Shown: positions 1-8,683, numbered from the stretch's first letter. The stretch is 64,000 nucleotides of DNA from Arthrobacter ipis (GCF_014694315.1 NZ_JAAOXD010000003.1:805043-869042); one strand, 5' to 3'. A program made the numbers and translations. The notes: generated by a model from the letters alone, not told the origin.

Positions 1-1
1 G

Positions 2-466
2 GCCGCGGACCTGCCGGACCAGCTGCCCAAGGCCGTGGTGCAGGAACGCTTTGAGCGCCTCACCGCGCTCCAGGACCGCATCGCCGCGGAAGAGAACGCC
101 AAGCAGCTGGGACGCCGCGTCGAAGTCATGGTCACCGCCCAGTCCGGCCGCAAGTCAGAGGAAACGCACCGCCTCTCAGGCCGGTCGCAGGACCAGCGCC
201 TGGTCCACTTCACGGTTCCCGAGGGTGCTCCTGCCCCGCGTCCCGGAGACCTGGTGACAGTCACCATTACGGAAGCGGCCGCCTTCCATCTGGTCGCCGA
301 TCCTGCTTCCGCAGGCGACTACTCCCTGCGCCGGTCCCGTGCCGGCGATGCCTGGGACAGGGCGCAAGCCGATTCCTGCGGCGTGCCGGCACCTGCTGCC
401 GCGGGGTCGTCGGGCAAGAGCGGCGTGTCCCTCGGCATGCCCTCGCTCCCGGTGCGGAGCCGCTGA
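2..466 (+). CDS. miaB: tRNA-2-methylthio-N6-dimethylallyladenosine synthase MiaB, C-terminal part
   Basis: The open frame enters from the left edge and ends at TGA 464-466. The visible 154 residues are the end of the radical SAM methylthiotransferase MiaB, which adds the 2-methylthio group to i6A37 of tRNAs reading UNN codons. The first part (VVQERFERL...) is the helix after the radical SAM barrel. Residues from about KQLGRRVEV to [11 protein letters not shown] form the TRAM RNA-binding domain. The last ~50 residues are a low-complexity Ala/Gly/Ser tail of the kind variable in actinobacterial MiaB. The Cys clusters are outside the window. miaA, the preceding enzyme of the same modification, starts 4 bp downstream, so the two are probably co-transcribed. 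Confidence 0.9.
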   Translation, partial: AADLPDQLPKAVVQERFERLTALQDRIAAEENAKQLGRRVEVMVTAQSGRKSEETHRLSGRSQDQRLVHFTVPEGAPAPRPGDLVTVTITEAAAFHLVADPASAGDYSLRRSRAGDAWDRAQADSCGVPAPAAAGSSGKSGVSLGMPSLPVRSR

Positions 467-470
467 CCCG

Positions 471-1370
471 GTGGCGGGCCAACCCCCCGTCATAGCGGTT
501 GTCGGCCCCACCGGTTCGGGCAAGTCCGACCTCGCCGTCGACCTTGCCCTGGCCCTAAACGGTGAGGTGATCAACGCCGACGCCATGCAGTTCTACCGCG
601 GCATGGACATCGGCACCGCCAAGATCACCGAGGCTGAACAACGGGGCGTCCGGCACCACCTGCTGGACATTCTGGACGTGACGCAGGAAGCGTCGGTGTC
701 CGACTTCCAGCAGCAGGCAAGGGACGCCGTCGCCGACATCCATCGCCGCGGCAAGCGCGCCATCCTGGCCGGCGGGTCGGGACTGTATGTTCGCGCCGCC
801 CTCGATGTGCTGGACTTTCCGGGAACCGATCCGGAAATCCGCAGCCGGCTGGAACAGGAGAACGCCGAGGCAGGGACTAAGGTGCTGCTGGACCGCCTGC
901 GGGCGGTCGATCCCGTCTCCGCCGGGCGCCTCGGCGACGCCCGCCGCATCATCCGCGCGCTGGAGGTGTTCGAACTGACGGGACGCCCGTTCAGCTCCTT
1001 CATGCCAACCCGAGAGTACCACCAGCCGGCCCTCCAGATCGGGTTGGAGGTGGACCGGGAGCAGTTACGGGACCGGCTCGCTGTCCGCGTGCACCGGATG
1101 GTGGAGCGCGGGCTGCTGGCCGAAGTCGAACGGCTGGACGCCCAGGGCCTGCGCCGCGGCAAGACCGCACCCCGCGCACTGGGCTACGCACAGTTCCTCA
1201 AGGTGCTCGACGGCGAAGCGGATGTAGCGCAGGCAGCCGAAGAAACCATAGTGGCCACCAGGCAGTTCGCCCGCCGGCAGCTGACGTGGTTCCGGGCGGA
1301 CCCCCGCATCAGCTGGCTGGACTGGCAGGACCCTGAGCTCGCTGCCAAGGCAGCCGGGCTCTGCCGCTGA
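471..1370 (+). CDS. miaA: tRNA dimethylallyltransferase MiaA
   Basis: MiaA transfers the dimethylallyl group from DMAPP to N6 of A37 in tRNAs, giving the substrate for MiaB. The 299-residue protein has the P-loop GPTGSGKS at residues 12-19, the substrate-binding [15 protein letters not shown] stretch near residue 37, and a GGSGLY motif near residue 100. It ends with the ARRQLTWFR element typical of the family. I chose GTG at 471 because it leaves the P-loop at the usual distance from the N-terminus. The longer in-frame extension to 339 lies over the end of miaB and has no homology-like content. Length is normal for the family. Confidence 0.95.
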   Translation: MAGQPPVIAVVGPTGSGKSDLAVDLALALNGEVINADAMQFYRGMDIGTAKITEAEQRGVRHHLLDILDVTQEASVSDFQQQARDAVADIHRRGKRAILAGGSGLYVRAALDVLDFPGTDPEIRSRLEQENAEAGTKVLLDRLRAVDPVSAGRLGDARRIIRALEVFELTGRPFSSFMPTREYHQPALQIGLEVDREQLRDRLAVRVHRMVERGLLAEVERLDAQGLRRGKTAPRALGYAQFLKVLDGEADVAQAAEETIVATRQFARRQLTWFRADPRISWLDWQDPELAAKAAGLCR

Positions 1371-1386
1371 GCCAAGCGCCACGCAC

Positions 1387-1590
1387 TTATAGAAGGACCC
1401 CAATGACCCTCTCGACGATGCGTTCGACCCGGCACTCATAACGTTGGCCGCTGCCGTATTTCTGCGCGAACGCCTGACTGGCCGGGCAGTTGGCGGTGTC
1501 CTGATCGCACTTGCCGGCCAGCACCCGCGGCCGGCCAGGCACATCCACCGTTTTTCTGGCGCCCTCGGCAAACGGGTAACCTTGAACCAT
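1387..1590 (-). CDS. Small hypothetical protein, 67 residues, divergent from dapF
   Basis: A minus-strand frame runs from ATG at 1590 to TAA at 1387-1389 in the otherwise empty gap between miaA and dapF. I do not recognise the family. Its codons have the strong third-position G/C preference of real genes here, which the opposite strand lacks. The C-terminal half is rich in charged and Cys residues (CDQDTANCPASQAF, then RYECRVERIVERVIG). An AAGGG Shine-Dalgarno-like run lies about 9 bases upstream. Against it: the ATG overlaps the dapF ATG by two bases, so each promoter would lie inside the other gene. It could also be the 3' end of a decayed gene. No function can be assigned. Confidence 0.35.
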   Translation of the reverse strand: MVQGYPFAEGARKTVDVPGRPRVLAGKCDQDTANCPASQAFAQKYGSGQRYECRVERIVERVIGVLL

Positions 1591-2533
1591 GAATGAAACC
1601 CTTGCAGAAACAGCCCGGCCCGCCGCCACCACACTGAGCGGACTGCGGTTCTCCAAGGGCCACGGAACAGGCAACGACTTCGTCCTGGTCGCTGATCCCG
1701 ACGGTGTGCACGCGATCTCCGCGGAGCAGGTCACCCAGCTGTGCGACCGCCACCGCGGCATCGGCGGCGACGGACTCATCCGCGCCGTCCCGTCCCGGCT
1801 TCTTGACGAGGGCCGTCAGATTCTTGCCGAAAACCCCGACGCAGAGTGGTTCATGGATTACCGCAACGGTGACGGTTCCCTGTCGGAGATGTGCGGCAAC
1901 GGCGTGCGCGTGTTCGTCCACTTCCTCCTGGCCGAAGGCCTGGCTCAGCTGCCGGCCGGCGGCTCACTGACCATCGGCACCCGCGGCGGCGTCAAGACCA
2001 TCGTCCGCACAGGTGACGGCTACGCCGTCGACATGGGCCCCTGGGAGTTCATCTTCCCGGACGAGGCAGCGGCCCGCGCCATGGATTCGCTGGTCAGCGC
2101 CGAGGGACTCGAGGTGCCGCGGCCGGCACTGTCCGTCAGCATGGGCAACCCCCACACGGTCGTTGCCCTCGCCGAGCTGTCCGAACTCCGGGACACCCGG
2201 CTCTTTACCGCCCCGCACGTCGACCCGGCTCCCGCCAATGGCACGAACGTCGAGTTCGTTGTCCCGGCCGAGCCGCTGGTGCACGACGGCGTGGGCACTG
2301 TGACCATGCGGGTCCACGAACGTGGCGTCGGCGAAACGCAGTCTTGCGGCACCGGCGCATGCGCCGCGGCGGTGGCCATCCGTCACTGGGCCGGGCAAAG
2401 CGCCCCGGACGCCTGGCAGGTGAAGGTGCCGGGCGGCGTCGTGGGCGTGAAGTTCTTCACCGTCGCCGGCGGCCGCGAGCACGTTGAGCTCAGCGGCCCG
2501 GCAACGATCGTTGCTAGTGGGACGCTTTCCTGA
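1589..2533 (+). CDS. dapF: Diaminopimelate epimerase DapF
   Basis: DapF interconverts LL- and meso-diaminopimelate, for lysine and for peptidoglycan cross-links. It is a 314-residue PLP-independent epimerase. The two catalytic cysteines are visible as Cys102 in MCGNGVR and Cys253 in SCGTGACA. Other family motifs present are GTGNDFVL and GDGLI. ATG 1589 is supported by a -10-like TAACCT at 1577-1582 ending 6 bases upstream and no Shine-Dalgarno sequence, which suggests a leaderless transcript. The 3' end overlaps the convergent methyltransferase gene by 20 bp. Confidence 0.96.
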   Translation: MNETLAETARPAATTLSGLRFSKGHGTGNDFVLVADPDGVHAISAEQVTQLCDRHRGIGGDGLIRAVPSRLLDEGRQILAENPDAEWFMDYRNGDGSLSEMCGNGVRVFVHFLLAEGLAQLPAGGSLTIGTRGGVKTIVRTGDGYAVDMGPWEFIFPDEAAARAMDSLVSAEGLEVPRPALSVSMGNPHTVVALAELSELRDTRLFTAPHVDPAPANGTNVEFVVPAEPLVHDGVGTVTMRVHERGVGETQSCGTGACAAAVAIRHWAGQSAPDAWQVKVPGGVVGVKFFTVAGGREHVELSGPATIVASGTLS

Positions 2534-3128
2534 CCCGGAGGATCCTGAAGGATTTGGACGTGCTTTCCCGCGTCACCGTGAAGGAGCCATCCAGAACCTC
2601 CGCCAGCCAGCGCTGAAGCGTGTCCGAGCCCAGGTTCTTCTGCACCACCAGCCAGGCCGAACCGCCCGGTGCCAGCCTCGGCAGCCAGAGCAGCAGTAGT
2701 GAGTGCAGTTCATCCTTGCCGATCCGGATCGGAGGATTGGACCAGATGGTGTCGAAGCGGATTTCCGGATCCACGTTCTCCGGCGTGCTGGCCGTGACAT
2801 TGTTCAGCCCAAGCAGTTCGGCGTTCCCGTTGGTGAGCGCGATGCACCGTTCATTGACGTCCACGGCGTAGACCTGCGCGTGCGGTGCCCGCAGCGCCAT
2901 GGTCAGGGCGATGGGTCCCCACCCGCAGCCGATGTCGAGCAGGTTTCCCTGCGGCGCAGGCGCGGGAGCCTCGGCCAGCAGGATGGCCGTCCCCTTGTCG
3001 ATCCCGTCCGGACTGAAGATGCCGGACGAGGTCTGCAGCTTCCGCGTTTCACCGGCCAGTTCCACTGTGAGGGGCTTGCGGGTAAACGGCCCCGCGGGTG
3101 AGGCGCTGAAATAGTGGGCAGACTCCAT
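2514..3128 (-). CDS. Class I SAM-dependent methyltransferase, MTS (RsmC-like) family
   Basis: A 204-residue protein with the small methyltransferase (MTS) domain. The SAM-binding glycine loop is LDIGCGWGPIAL, followed by the acidic VYAVDVNERC strand and the SNPPIRIGK motif of N-methyltransferases acting on amino groups of bases. This NPP(I/F) motif resembles RsmC/RlmG enzymes that methylate guanine N2 in rRNA, and single-domain actinobacterial forms are usually annotated as 16S methyltransferases. The substrate here is inferred, not shown. I chose ATG at 3128 because the protein then begins directly with the MESAHYFS segment typical of the family. The frame runs open further upstream but over non-coding sequence. 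It converges on dapF with a 20-bp overlap. Confidence 0.85.
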   Translation of the reverse strand: MESAHYFSASPAGPFTRKPLTVELAGETRKLQTSSGIFSPDGIDKGTAILLAEAPAPAPQGNLLDIGCGWGPIALTMALRAPHAQVYAVDVNERCIALTNGNAELLGLNNVTASTPENVDPEIRFDTIWSNPPIRIGKDELHSLLLLWLPRLAPGGSAWLVVQKNLGSDTLQRWLAEVLDGSFTVTRESTSKSFRILRVRKASH

Positions 3129-3196
3129 AACTGGCCAGATTAGTGGGCTGCCCGCCCGATGGGAAACCGGCTGACGGGAAAACCGGCTGGCTGTTC

Positions 3197-3205
3197 TGGT
3201 ATCCT
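3197..3205 (+). promoter_or_regulatory. Extended -10 promoter element of the hflX leader
   Basis: TGG-TATCCT matches an extended -10 (TGN-TANNNT). It ends 7 bases before an ATG at 3213, so transcription is predicted to start at or next to that ATG. No good -35 is visible at the right spacing, which is common for extended -10 promoters. It lies about 300 bp upstream of the hflX start, so hflX would have a long 5' leader. Confidence 0.5.
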
Positions 3206-3212
3206 TGAACGC

Positions 3213-3233
3213 ATGTTCCTGATTTTTGAGTAG
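3213..3233 (+). CDS. Candidate leaderless leader peptide (uORF) of hflX, MFLIFE
   Basis: ATG at 3213 opens a six-codon frame (Met-Phe-Leu-Ile-Phe-Glu) closed by TAG at 3231-3233. It starts 7 bases after the -10-like TATCCT, the same arrangement as the leaderless genes in this window. A hydrophobic mini-peptide at the start of a long transcript ahead of a ribosome-rescue gene looks like a sensing uORF for translational or transcriptional attenuation. This is inferred from layout only; nothing shows that it is translated. Confidence 0.4.
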   Translation: MFLIFE

Positions 3234-3509
3234 CCGGCACTTCTTTCTTGCCCGCGGCCTTGAGCCGCCGGCACCGGCCCATGGCTCCCCTCCACTGCGA
3301 CGCAGGTATTGCCCTTTGCAGGCACAGACCTTCCGCGGGGGCGCAGCCCGAACAGCACTCAATCAGACCGCTTCCCGCCGGCCATGCCCGACGTCTGCCG
3401 GCATTTCAGGAGACCCTCCATGACCCCTCGTAGTCAGCCCAGCGCGAATACCGCTGCCAAGGGCGGCAATCAGCACTATTCTGAAGATGCAGAACCTTCA
3501 AAGGAGACC
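3234..3509 (+). promoter_or_regulatory. hflX: Structured 5' leader of hflX
   Basis: This gap of about 276 bases between the uORF and hflX carries GC-rich inverted repeats, including GCCGGC at 3233-3238 pairing with GCCGGC at 3267-3272, and a nested CGGC/GCCG hairpin at 3255-3267. A second ATG in frame with hflX (3420) has its own AGGAG at 3408-3412. Codons between 3420 and 3509 have weak third-position bias, so I read the region as leader, though an N-terminally extended HflX from 3420 cannot be excluded. No other gene was seen here. Confidence 0.45.
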
Positions 3510-5087
3510 ATGACCAATCAGCAAAATCCCGGATCCGAGCCAGCAGCCCAGGACATGAGTCCTGAGGAGATCCAGGCTGTTATCGACCGGATCCTCGCCA
3601 AGGACGTCCCGGCCAAGAACGCCGCACCTGCCAACGGCAGCCGCGGCGACAGCCAAGGCGTCTTGGGCAAGGCGCAGGCCATCTCGCAACTCGCCGAAGA
3701 GCACAGCACCTACGACGGCGACCAGCAGGACCTCGAGGAGCGCCGGGCACTGCGACGCACGGCCGGGCTGTCCACCGAACTCGAGGACGTCACCGAAGTC
3801 GAATACCGGCAGTTGCGCCTGGAACGCGTCGTTCTCACCGGCCTCTGGACCGAAGGCACGCTTGCCGACGCCGAGAATTCCCTCCGTGAACTCGCCGCGC
3901 TGGCGGAAACAGCGGGCTCGGAAGTCCTCGACGGACTGGTCCAGCGACGCGCCAAGCCGGACCCCGGCACTTTCCTCGGTTCCGGCAAGGCCCTGGAACT
4001 CAAGGACGTGGTGATGTCCACCGGCGCCGATACCGTCGTGGTGGACGCTGAACTCGCTCCGTCCCAGCGGCGCGGCCTTGAAGACATAGTCAAGGTGAAG
4101 GTCATCGACCGCACGGCCCTCATTCTCGACATCTTCGCCCAGCACGCCAAGAGCCGCGAAGGTAAGGCCCAGGTGGAGCTGGCACAGCTCGAGTACCTCC
4201 TCCCGCGCCTCCGCGGCTGGGGTGAATCCATGTCCCGCCAGGCCGGTGGCCAGGTGGGCGGCGCCGGCGCCGGCATGGGCTCCCGTGGCCCCGGTGAAAC
4301 CAAGATCGAGCTGGACCGGCGAAGGATCCGCACCCGGATGGCCAAGCTGCGGCGGGAGATCGCCGCGATGAAGCCTGCACGGGAGACCAAACGGGCCAAC
4401 CGCCGTCGTAACGAAGTCCCGTCCGTGGCCATCGCCGGATACACCAACGCCGGCAAGTCCTCGCTGCTGAACCGCCTCACCGACGCCGGCGTCCTGGTGG
4501 AGAACGCCCTGTTCGCCACCCTGGATCCCACCGTCCGTAAGGCCGAGACCGCCGACGGGATGGGGTACACGCTGGCCGACACCGTGGGCTTCGTCCGGTC
4601 CCTTCCCACCCAGCTGGTGGAGGCCTTCCGTTCCACCCTTGAGGAAGTGGCGGATGCAGACCTGATCCTGCACGTCGTGGACGTGTCGCACCCGGACCCG
4701 GAGGGCCAGATCGCTGCCGTACGCTCGGTGTTCGCCGAGGTGGACGCCCGCAAGGTGCCCGAGATCATCGTCCTGAACAAGGCCGACGCCGCCGACCCGT
4801 TTGTGGTGGAGCGGCTGAAGCAGCGCGAACCGCGGCACGTGGTGGTTTCGGCACGCACGGGGGAGGGCATTGCCGAGCTGCTCAGGGCCATCAGCGAGGC
4901 CATCCCGCGGCCCAACGTCAAGATGCAGCTCCTCGTGCCGTACCACCGCGGCGATCTCATCAGCAAGCTGCACGACTCCGACGCGGAGATCCTGAGCCTG
5001 GATCACGAAGAGGGCGGCACCCGCGCCGTGGTCATGGTCCGGGAAAGCCTCGCGGCTGAACTGGAATCCTTCAGCACCGATGACTGA
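3510..5087 (+). CDS. hflX: Ribosome-splitting GTPase HflX
   Basis: HflX is a translational GTPase that binds stalled 70S ribosomes and splits them. In mycobacteria and Listeria it contributes to macrolide/lincosamide tolerance. The 525-residue product has the family N-terminal domain ([18 protein letters not shown]), the glycine-rich linker [20 protein letters not shown], and a G domain. G1 is GYTNAGKSS near residue 310, G3 lies in LADTVGFV, and G4 is NKAD near 423. ATG 3510 is chosen because AAGGAG at 3501-3506 gives ideal spacing; in-frame ATG 3420 would add 30 residues. The acidic N-terminal ~100 residues are variable in actinobacteria. The next gene overlaps its stop by 8 bp. Confidence 0.94.
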   Translation: MTNQQNPGSEPAAQDMSPEEIQAVIDRILAKDVPAKNAAPANGSRGDSQGVLGKAQAISQLAEEHSTYDGDQQDLEERRALRRTAGLSTELEDVTEVEYRQLRLERVVLTGLWTEGTLADAENSLRELAALAETAGSEVLDGLVQRRAKPDPGTFLGSGKALELKDVVMSTGADTVVVDAELAPSQRRGLEDIVKVKVIDRTALILDIFAQHAKSREGKAQVELAQLEYLLPRLRGWGESMSRQAGGQVGGAGAGMGSRGPGETKIELDRRRIRTRMAKLRREIAAMKPARETKRANRRRNEVPSVAIAGYTNAGKSSLLNRLTDAGVLVENALFATLDPTVRKAETADGMGYTLADTVGFVRSLPTQLVEAFRSTLEEVADADLILHVVDVSHPDPEGQIAAVRSVFAEVDARKVPEIIVLNKADAADPFVVERLKQREPRHVVVSARTGEGIAELLRAISEAIPRPNVKMQLLVPYHRGDLISKLHDSDAEILSLDHEEGGTRAVVMVRESLAAELESFSTDD

Positions 5088-7140
5088 CGGGGCGGCAGCC
5101 GCCGGCGCCGGGGCCACGGCCGGTGAGCAGCTTGTACTTGACCTGCTCGATCGTGCCGTGGCTGGCATGGGCGGCCAAAGCCGCAGCGGCCAGCACGAGA
5201 TGGCCCGGCAGGTGGCGCGCGCAATAGAAACCGGAGACCACCTGCTGGTGCAGGCCGGCACGGGAACCGGCAAGTCGCTGGCCTACCTGGTCCCGCTCAT
5301 CGCGCACTCGCTGGAGAGCAATAAGCCGACCCTCGTCTCCACCGCCACCCTCGCGCTGCAGACCCAGATCGTGGGGCGTGACCTCCCGCGGCTGCTGGAG
5401 AGCCTCAAGCCGGCACTCGACCGGCCCGTGAAGGTGGCCCTGGTCAAGGGCCGCGCGAACTACGTCTGCAGGCACAAGCTGGAAGGCGGCTTTCCCTCCG
5501 AGGAACCCTCGGAGGGCCAGCTCTTCTCGCTGGGCGAGGACACCAGCGTCCCGCACTTCGCCGCGGCGATGGGCGGTCCCTCGTCGCAGCTCGGCAAGGA
5601 GGTGGTCAGGCTCCGGGAATGGGCGGAACAGACCACCACGGGCGACCGGGACGAGCTCCTTCCCGGCGTCACGGACCGGGCCTGGCGGCAGGTGTCCGTC
5701 ACATCCATGGAATGCCTCGGCGCGCAGAAATGCCCCCTCGCCGAAGAGTGCTTCAGCGAACTTGCCCGTCATAACGCCACGGATGCCGACGTCGTGGTGA
5801 CCAACCACGCCATGCTGGCCGTCAGCGCCTTCGAGGGCCTGGCGGTGCTGCCGGAGTACGACGTCGTGGTGGTGGACGAGGCCCACGAACTCCAGGACCG
5901 GGTGACCGGCGCGGTTTCGGGGCAGCTGTCGGTGGCCATGGTCCATGCCGCGGCCTCCGGCGCCCGCAAGCACACCGGGATCACTGTTGACGCGCTCAAC
6001 ACAGCGGCCGCCAACCTCGAGGTGGCTCTCGCCGGCGTTCCCAGTGGCTTGCTGCCCAACGGCCTGAATGACGAGCAGCTGGATTGTGTGGACCAGCTTC
6101 GTGAGGCCTGCCGGGCGGCGCTGTCGGACTCCAAGGGGGACAGCAACACAACGGCCGACGGCGGGCGGCAGCTCGCGCGCTCCCGCCTGCTGGCGATTTT
6201 GGAGCTTTGCGAACGTTTGATTGCGGCGCGCGAAAACCGCGAGGTGGTCTGGTTCTCCCGGAACAGCACGTTTGATCCCCAGCAGGGATACTCGGCGCCG
6301 GACGAGACCTCCCCGGCTCTGGTCAACATCGCCCCGCTGAGCGTCGCAGGCCGGCTCCGGGAAGGCCTGTTCGCCGGCCATACAGTGGTGCTGACGTCGG
6401 CCACACTGGCCATCGGCTCTGCTTTCGAACCCGCCGCGGGCGGACTGGGCCTCGTCGGGGACGGTGCGCCGAGCTGGACCGGCGTCGACGTGGGTTCGCC
6501 ATTCGACTACCCCCGGCAGGGGATCCTCTACGTGGCAGGACACCTGCCGAAACCCGGGCGCGGCACTTCGCCTGAGGCGCTGGACGAACTCGAATCCCTC
6601 ATCCGCGCCTCCGGCGGGGGAGCGCTCTGCCTGTTTTCCTCACGGCGGGCCGCCGAGGAAGCGGCAGATGCCCTGCGCACGCGGCTGGATGTCAGCATTC
6701 TCTGCCAGGGCGAATCCACCATGACGGCACTGGTGAAGCAGTTCGCCGACGAGCCTGATACTTGCCTGTTCGGCACGATGTCACTCTGGCAGGGCGTCGA
6801 CGTGCCAGGCGGATCATGCCGCCTGGTGGTAATTGACAGGATCCCGTTTCCGCGCCCGGACGATCCGCTGATGACCGCGCGGTCCCGGGCCGTTGCCCAG
6901 GCCGGCGGCAACGGGTTCATGTCCGTATCCGCCACGCACGCGGCCATCAGGCTGGCGCAGGGGGCAGGACGGCTCATCCGGTCCACGAATGACAAGGGCG
7001 TGGTGGCGGTGCTGGATTCCCGGCTGTCCACAGAACGCTATGGCGGGTTCCTGCGGGCCGCCCTGCCGCCGTTCTGGCCGACGACCGACAAGAAGACCGC
7101 CGTCGCAGCACTCGAACGGCTCGCTGGCGCACAGACGTAG
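5080..7140 (+). CDS. DinG-type ATP-dependent DNA helicase (XPD-like, Fe-S)
   Basis: A 686-residue superfamily 2 helicase of the DinG/XPD group, which unwinds 5'-tailed DNA, R-loops and forks during repair. Walker A is AGTGTGKS near residues 60-67, the DEAH box is VVVDEAHEL near 266, and the C-terminal helicase half includes SLWQGVDVPG near 568. Cysteines in NYVCRHK, MECLG, QKCPL and EECFS fit the 4Cys iron-sulfur cluster of the family. It overlaps hflX by 8 bp and is probably translationally coupled to it. It converges on lexA, with a shared terminator hairpin between them. DinG is SOS-controlled in E. coli, but no LexA site lies directly upstream here. Confidence 0.92.
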   Translation: MTDGAAAAGAGATAGEQLVLDLLDRAVAGMGGQSRSGQHEMARQVARAIETGDHLLVQAGTGTGKSLAYLVPLIAHSLESNKPTLVSTATLALQTQIVGRDLPRLLESLKPALDRPVKVALVKGRANYVCRHKLEGGFPSEEPSEGQLFSLGEDTSVPHFAAAMGGPSSQLGKEVVRLREWAEQTTTGDRDELLPGVTDRAWRQVSVTSMECLGAQKCPLAEECFSELARHNATDADVVVTNHAMLAVSAFEGLAVLPEYDVVVVDEAHELQDRVTGAVSGQLSVAMVHAAASGARKHTGITVDALNTAAANLEVALAGVPSGLLPNGLNDEQLDCVDQLREACRAALSDSKGDSNTTADGGRQLARSRLLAILELCERLIAARENREVVWFSRNSTFDPQQGYSAPDETSPALVNIAPLSVAGRLREGLFAGHTVVLTSATLAIGSAFEPAAGGLGLVGDGAPSWTGVDVGSPFDYPRQGILYVAGHLPKPGRGTSPEALDELESLIRASGGGALCLFSSRRAAEEAADALRTRLDVSILCQGESTMTALVKQFADEPDTCLFGTMSLWQGVDVPGGSCRLVVIDRIPFPRPDDPLMTARSRAVAQAGGNGFMSVSATHAAIRLAQGAGRLIRSTNDKGVVAVLDSRLSTERYGGFLRAALPPFWPTTDKKTAVAALERLAGAQT

Positions 7141-7144
7141 GGAA

Positions 7145-7169
7145 GCCCCGGGCAATAACAGCCCGGGGC
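7145..7169. terminator. Bidirectional hairpin between dinG-like gene and lexA
   Basis: A perfect 9-bp stem (GCCCCGGGC, loop AATAACA, GCCCGGGGC) sits in the 44-bp gap between two convergent genes. There is no clear U tract on either side, as is usual for high-GC actinobacterial terminators. Position and stem strength support a shared terminator. Confidence 0.65.
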
Positions 7170-7184
7170 AGAAGGTAGCAGCGG

Positions 7185-7931
7185 CTACAGCGAGCGGAGT
7201 ACGGAAACCACCTTGCCCATGACAACGGCGTGGTCGCCGAGGATGGGTTCGTACTGCGTGTTCTGCGGAAGCAGCCACGTGTGGCCGTCCCGCTGCCGGA
7301 AGGTCTTGACCGTGGCTTCGTCGTCGAGCAGCGCCGCGACGATGTCGCCGTTGACCGCGTCGCTTTGCCGCCGGACCACCACCCAGTCCCCGTCGCAGAT
7401 GGCGGCGTCCACCATGGAGTCGCCGGCGACCTTCAGCATGAACAGTTCGCCGTGGCCCACCAGCTGGCGGGGCAGGGGCATCAGGTCCTCCACCATCTGG
7501 TCCGCGAGGATGGGGCCGCCGGCGGCGATCCGGCCGACCAGCGGCACCATAGCGGTGTCCATCGCGCTGGGCAGTTCGGATACGGAAGCGCCTGCGGTGC
7601 TAAGGGCGGGGGCCTTGTCTGCGCCGCCGGATTTTGCCGTCCCTGCATCCAGGGTGAGCGGCATCAGGACCTCCATGGCGCGCGGCCGTTTGGGGTCGCG
7701 CCGGAGGTAGCCAAGCTTTTCGAGCTGCGAGAGCTGATGGGTCACGCTGGACAGACTGGCCAGGCCGACGGTGTCGCCGATTTCCCGCATGGACGGCGGG
7801 TAGCCGTTGTCGTTGACCGAGCGCTGGATGGTTTCCAGGATCTTTTTCTGCCGGACGGTGAGTCCCTTGGGGGTCCGCTGAGACCGCGGGCTGCGCTGGG
7901 GAGCCTTGCCGTCAGAGGCCTGTGCTGCCAT
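7185..7931 (-). CDS. lexA: SOS response repressor LexA
   Basis: LexA represses DNA-damage genes and cleaves itself when RecA filaments form. The 248-residue protein has an N-terminal winged helix ([20 protein letters not shown]) and a C-terminal S24 peptidase domain. The cleavage site is Ala137-Gly138 in RIAAGGP, the catalytic Ser172 is in AGDSMVD, and Lys209 is in ATVKTF. Spacings of 35 and 37 residues equal those of E. coli LexA. A 42-residue low-complexity linker separates the domains. ATG 7931 is preferred because the preceding frame is non-conserved leader. The gene is divergent from a LysM cell-division suppressor and has its own LexA-box-like site, so autoregulation is expected. Confidence 0.96.
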   Translation of the reverse strand: MAAQASDGKAPQRSPRSQRTPKGLTVRQKKILETIQRSVNDNGYPPSMREIGDTVGLASLSSVTHQLSQLEKLGYLRRDPKRPRAMEVLMPLTLDAGTAKSGGADKAPALSTAGASVSELPSAMDTAMVPLVGRIAAGGPILADQMVEDLMPLPRQLVGHGELFMLKVAGDSMVDAAICDGDWVVVRRQSDAVNGDIVAALLDDEATVKTFRQRDGHTWLLPQNTQYEPILGDHAVVMGKVVSVLRSL

Positions 7932-8048
7932 GTTCGCCAACGCCTTTCCGTTCCTCCCGGCCACGGTAGCTGCAGTGTCCGGGAACTTCCGGCCTGAAAA
8001 TGTCAGACCCTGCTGATCAACTGCAGATGTGGTTGTTCTGTGATTTCC

Positions 8049-8077
8049 AACGTAGGCCAGCCATAGTGCTTTTTCAA
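8049..8077 (-). promoter_or_regulatory. lexA: lexA promoter
   Basis: On the minus strand, TTGAAA (8077-8072) and TACGTT (8054-8049) are separated by exactly 17 bp. The -35 overlaps the first LexA-box-like sequence (8075-8088), so bound LexA would block RNA polymerase. The predicted 5' UTR is about 110 bases. Confidence 0.7.
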
Positions 8078-8088
8078 ACATTTGTTCT
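8075..8088. promoter_or_regulatory. LexA box 1 (lexA operator)
   Basis: CAAAC-ATTT-GTTCT matches the Gram-positive/actinobacterial LexA consensus CGAAC-N4-GTTCG with one change in each outer position. It overlaps the -35 of lexA. Confidence 0.75.
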
Positions 8089-8142
8089 AGCGAGTCTCGA
8101 CTTAATTCGTCGATAGGTGCTAAAACTAGGAAAAGCAAAGTT

Positions 8143-8156
8143 CGAACATGTGTTCT
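8143..8156. promoter_or_regulatory. LexA box 2
   Basis: CGAAC-ATGT-GTTCT is a near-perfect LexA box, with only the last base off CGAAC-N4-GTTCG. It lies between the divergent lexA and LysM genes, 84 bp before the LysM start. Confidence 0.8.
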
Positions 8157-8184
8157 AGTGAGGGCCGCTCGGCAGCCCGGTGTT

Positions 8185-8199
8185 CGAACTGTTTGTTCG
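8185..8199. promoter_or_regulatory. LexA box 3-like palindrome
   Basis: CGAAC-TGTTT-GTTCG has both perfect half sites but a 5-base instead of a 4-base spacer. It is built from two copies of the palindrome GTTCGAAC (8182-8189 and 8195-8202). It is nearest the LysM gene. The odd spacing makes binding by a standard LexA dimer uncertain. Confidence 0.45.
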
Positions 8200-8239
8200 A
8201 ACGCGAGGCAGTACAACTTGGTCCAGGAGGGCTCACGCC

Positions 8240-8605
8240 ATGTCAGCTTCAACAGCATCAACTTCAACGGCAATGTCCCGGCCCGGCAAGCCGCCGCGGC
8301 TTCGCCTCACCAGACGGGGCCGCATTGTCCTGATCGGTCTGCCGCTTGTTCTGCTGGCCGCTGTTATCCTGTCCCTGACCGGGCTCTTGAACTCCCCGGC
8401 CAAGGCTGCGGACAATGCAGGTGGCCTGACGGTCACGCCCACGGTGACGGTTACGGTGCAGCCCGGCGAATCACTGTGGGCCATCGCCGGACAGGTCGAC
8501 CCGGACCGCGATCCCCGGGATGTGATTGCGGACATTGTCCAGCTCAATGACCTGCAGGCGGGGAAAGTCATGCCGGGCCAGCAGCTGTTTGTGCCCAATA
8601 AGTAG
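8240..8605 (+). CDS. SOS-induced LysM cell-division suppressor, YneA/ChiZ-like
   Basis: A 121-residue protein with a basic cytoplasmic N-terminus, one membrane segment (about residues 30-50, [18 protein letters not shown]) and an extracytoplasmic LysM domain (from [14 protein letters not shown] to the end, PGQQLFVPN). Single-pass LysM proteins divergent from lexA are a recurring arrangement: YneA in Bacillus and ChiZ (Rv2719c) in Mycobacterium, both SOS-induced inhibitors of septation. ATG 8240 is preceded by AGGAGG at 8225-8230 with good spacing. LexA-box-like sites upstream support damage induction. The role is inferred from architecture and position; sequence identity between such proteins is low. 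Confidence 0.85.
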   Translation: MSASTASTSTAMSRPGKPPRLRLTRRGRIVLIGLPLVLLAAVILSLTGLLNSPAKAADNAGGLTVTPTVTVTVQPGESLWAIAGQVDPDRDPRDVIADIVQLNDLQAGKVMPGQQLFVPNK

Positions 8606-8683
8606 GCGTGACGGGGCGCAGCTCAAGGAGGCCGGAACCGTCACAGTTTCCGGTCAGCCTTCCGGGTTACTTAAACTGTCCTA

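Noticed and set aside
3498..5273. Very long minus-strand open frame antisense to hflX
   Set aside because: It is a high-GC shadow frame; protein motifs and codon bias are on the plus strand.
8160..8239. Longer LysM protein starting at 8180
   Set aside because: The extra 20 codons overlap LexA box 3 and lack a Shine-Dalgarno, while ATG 8240 has AGGAGG.
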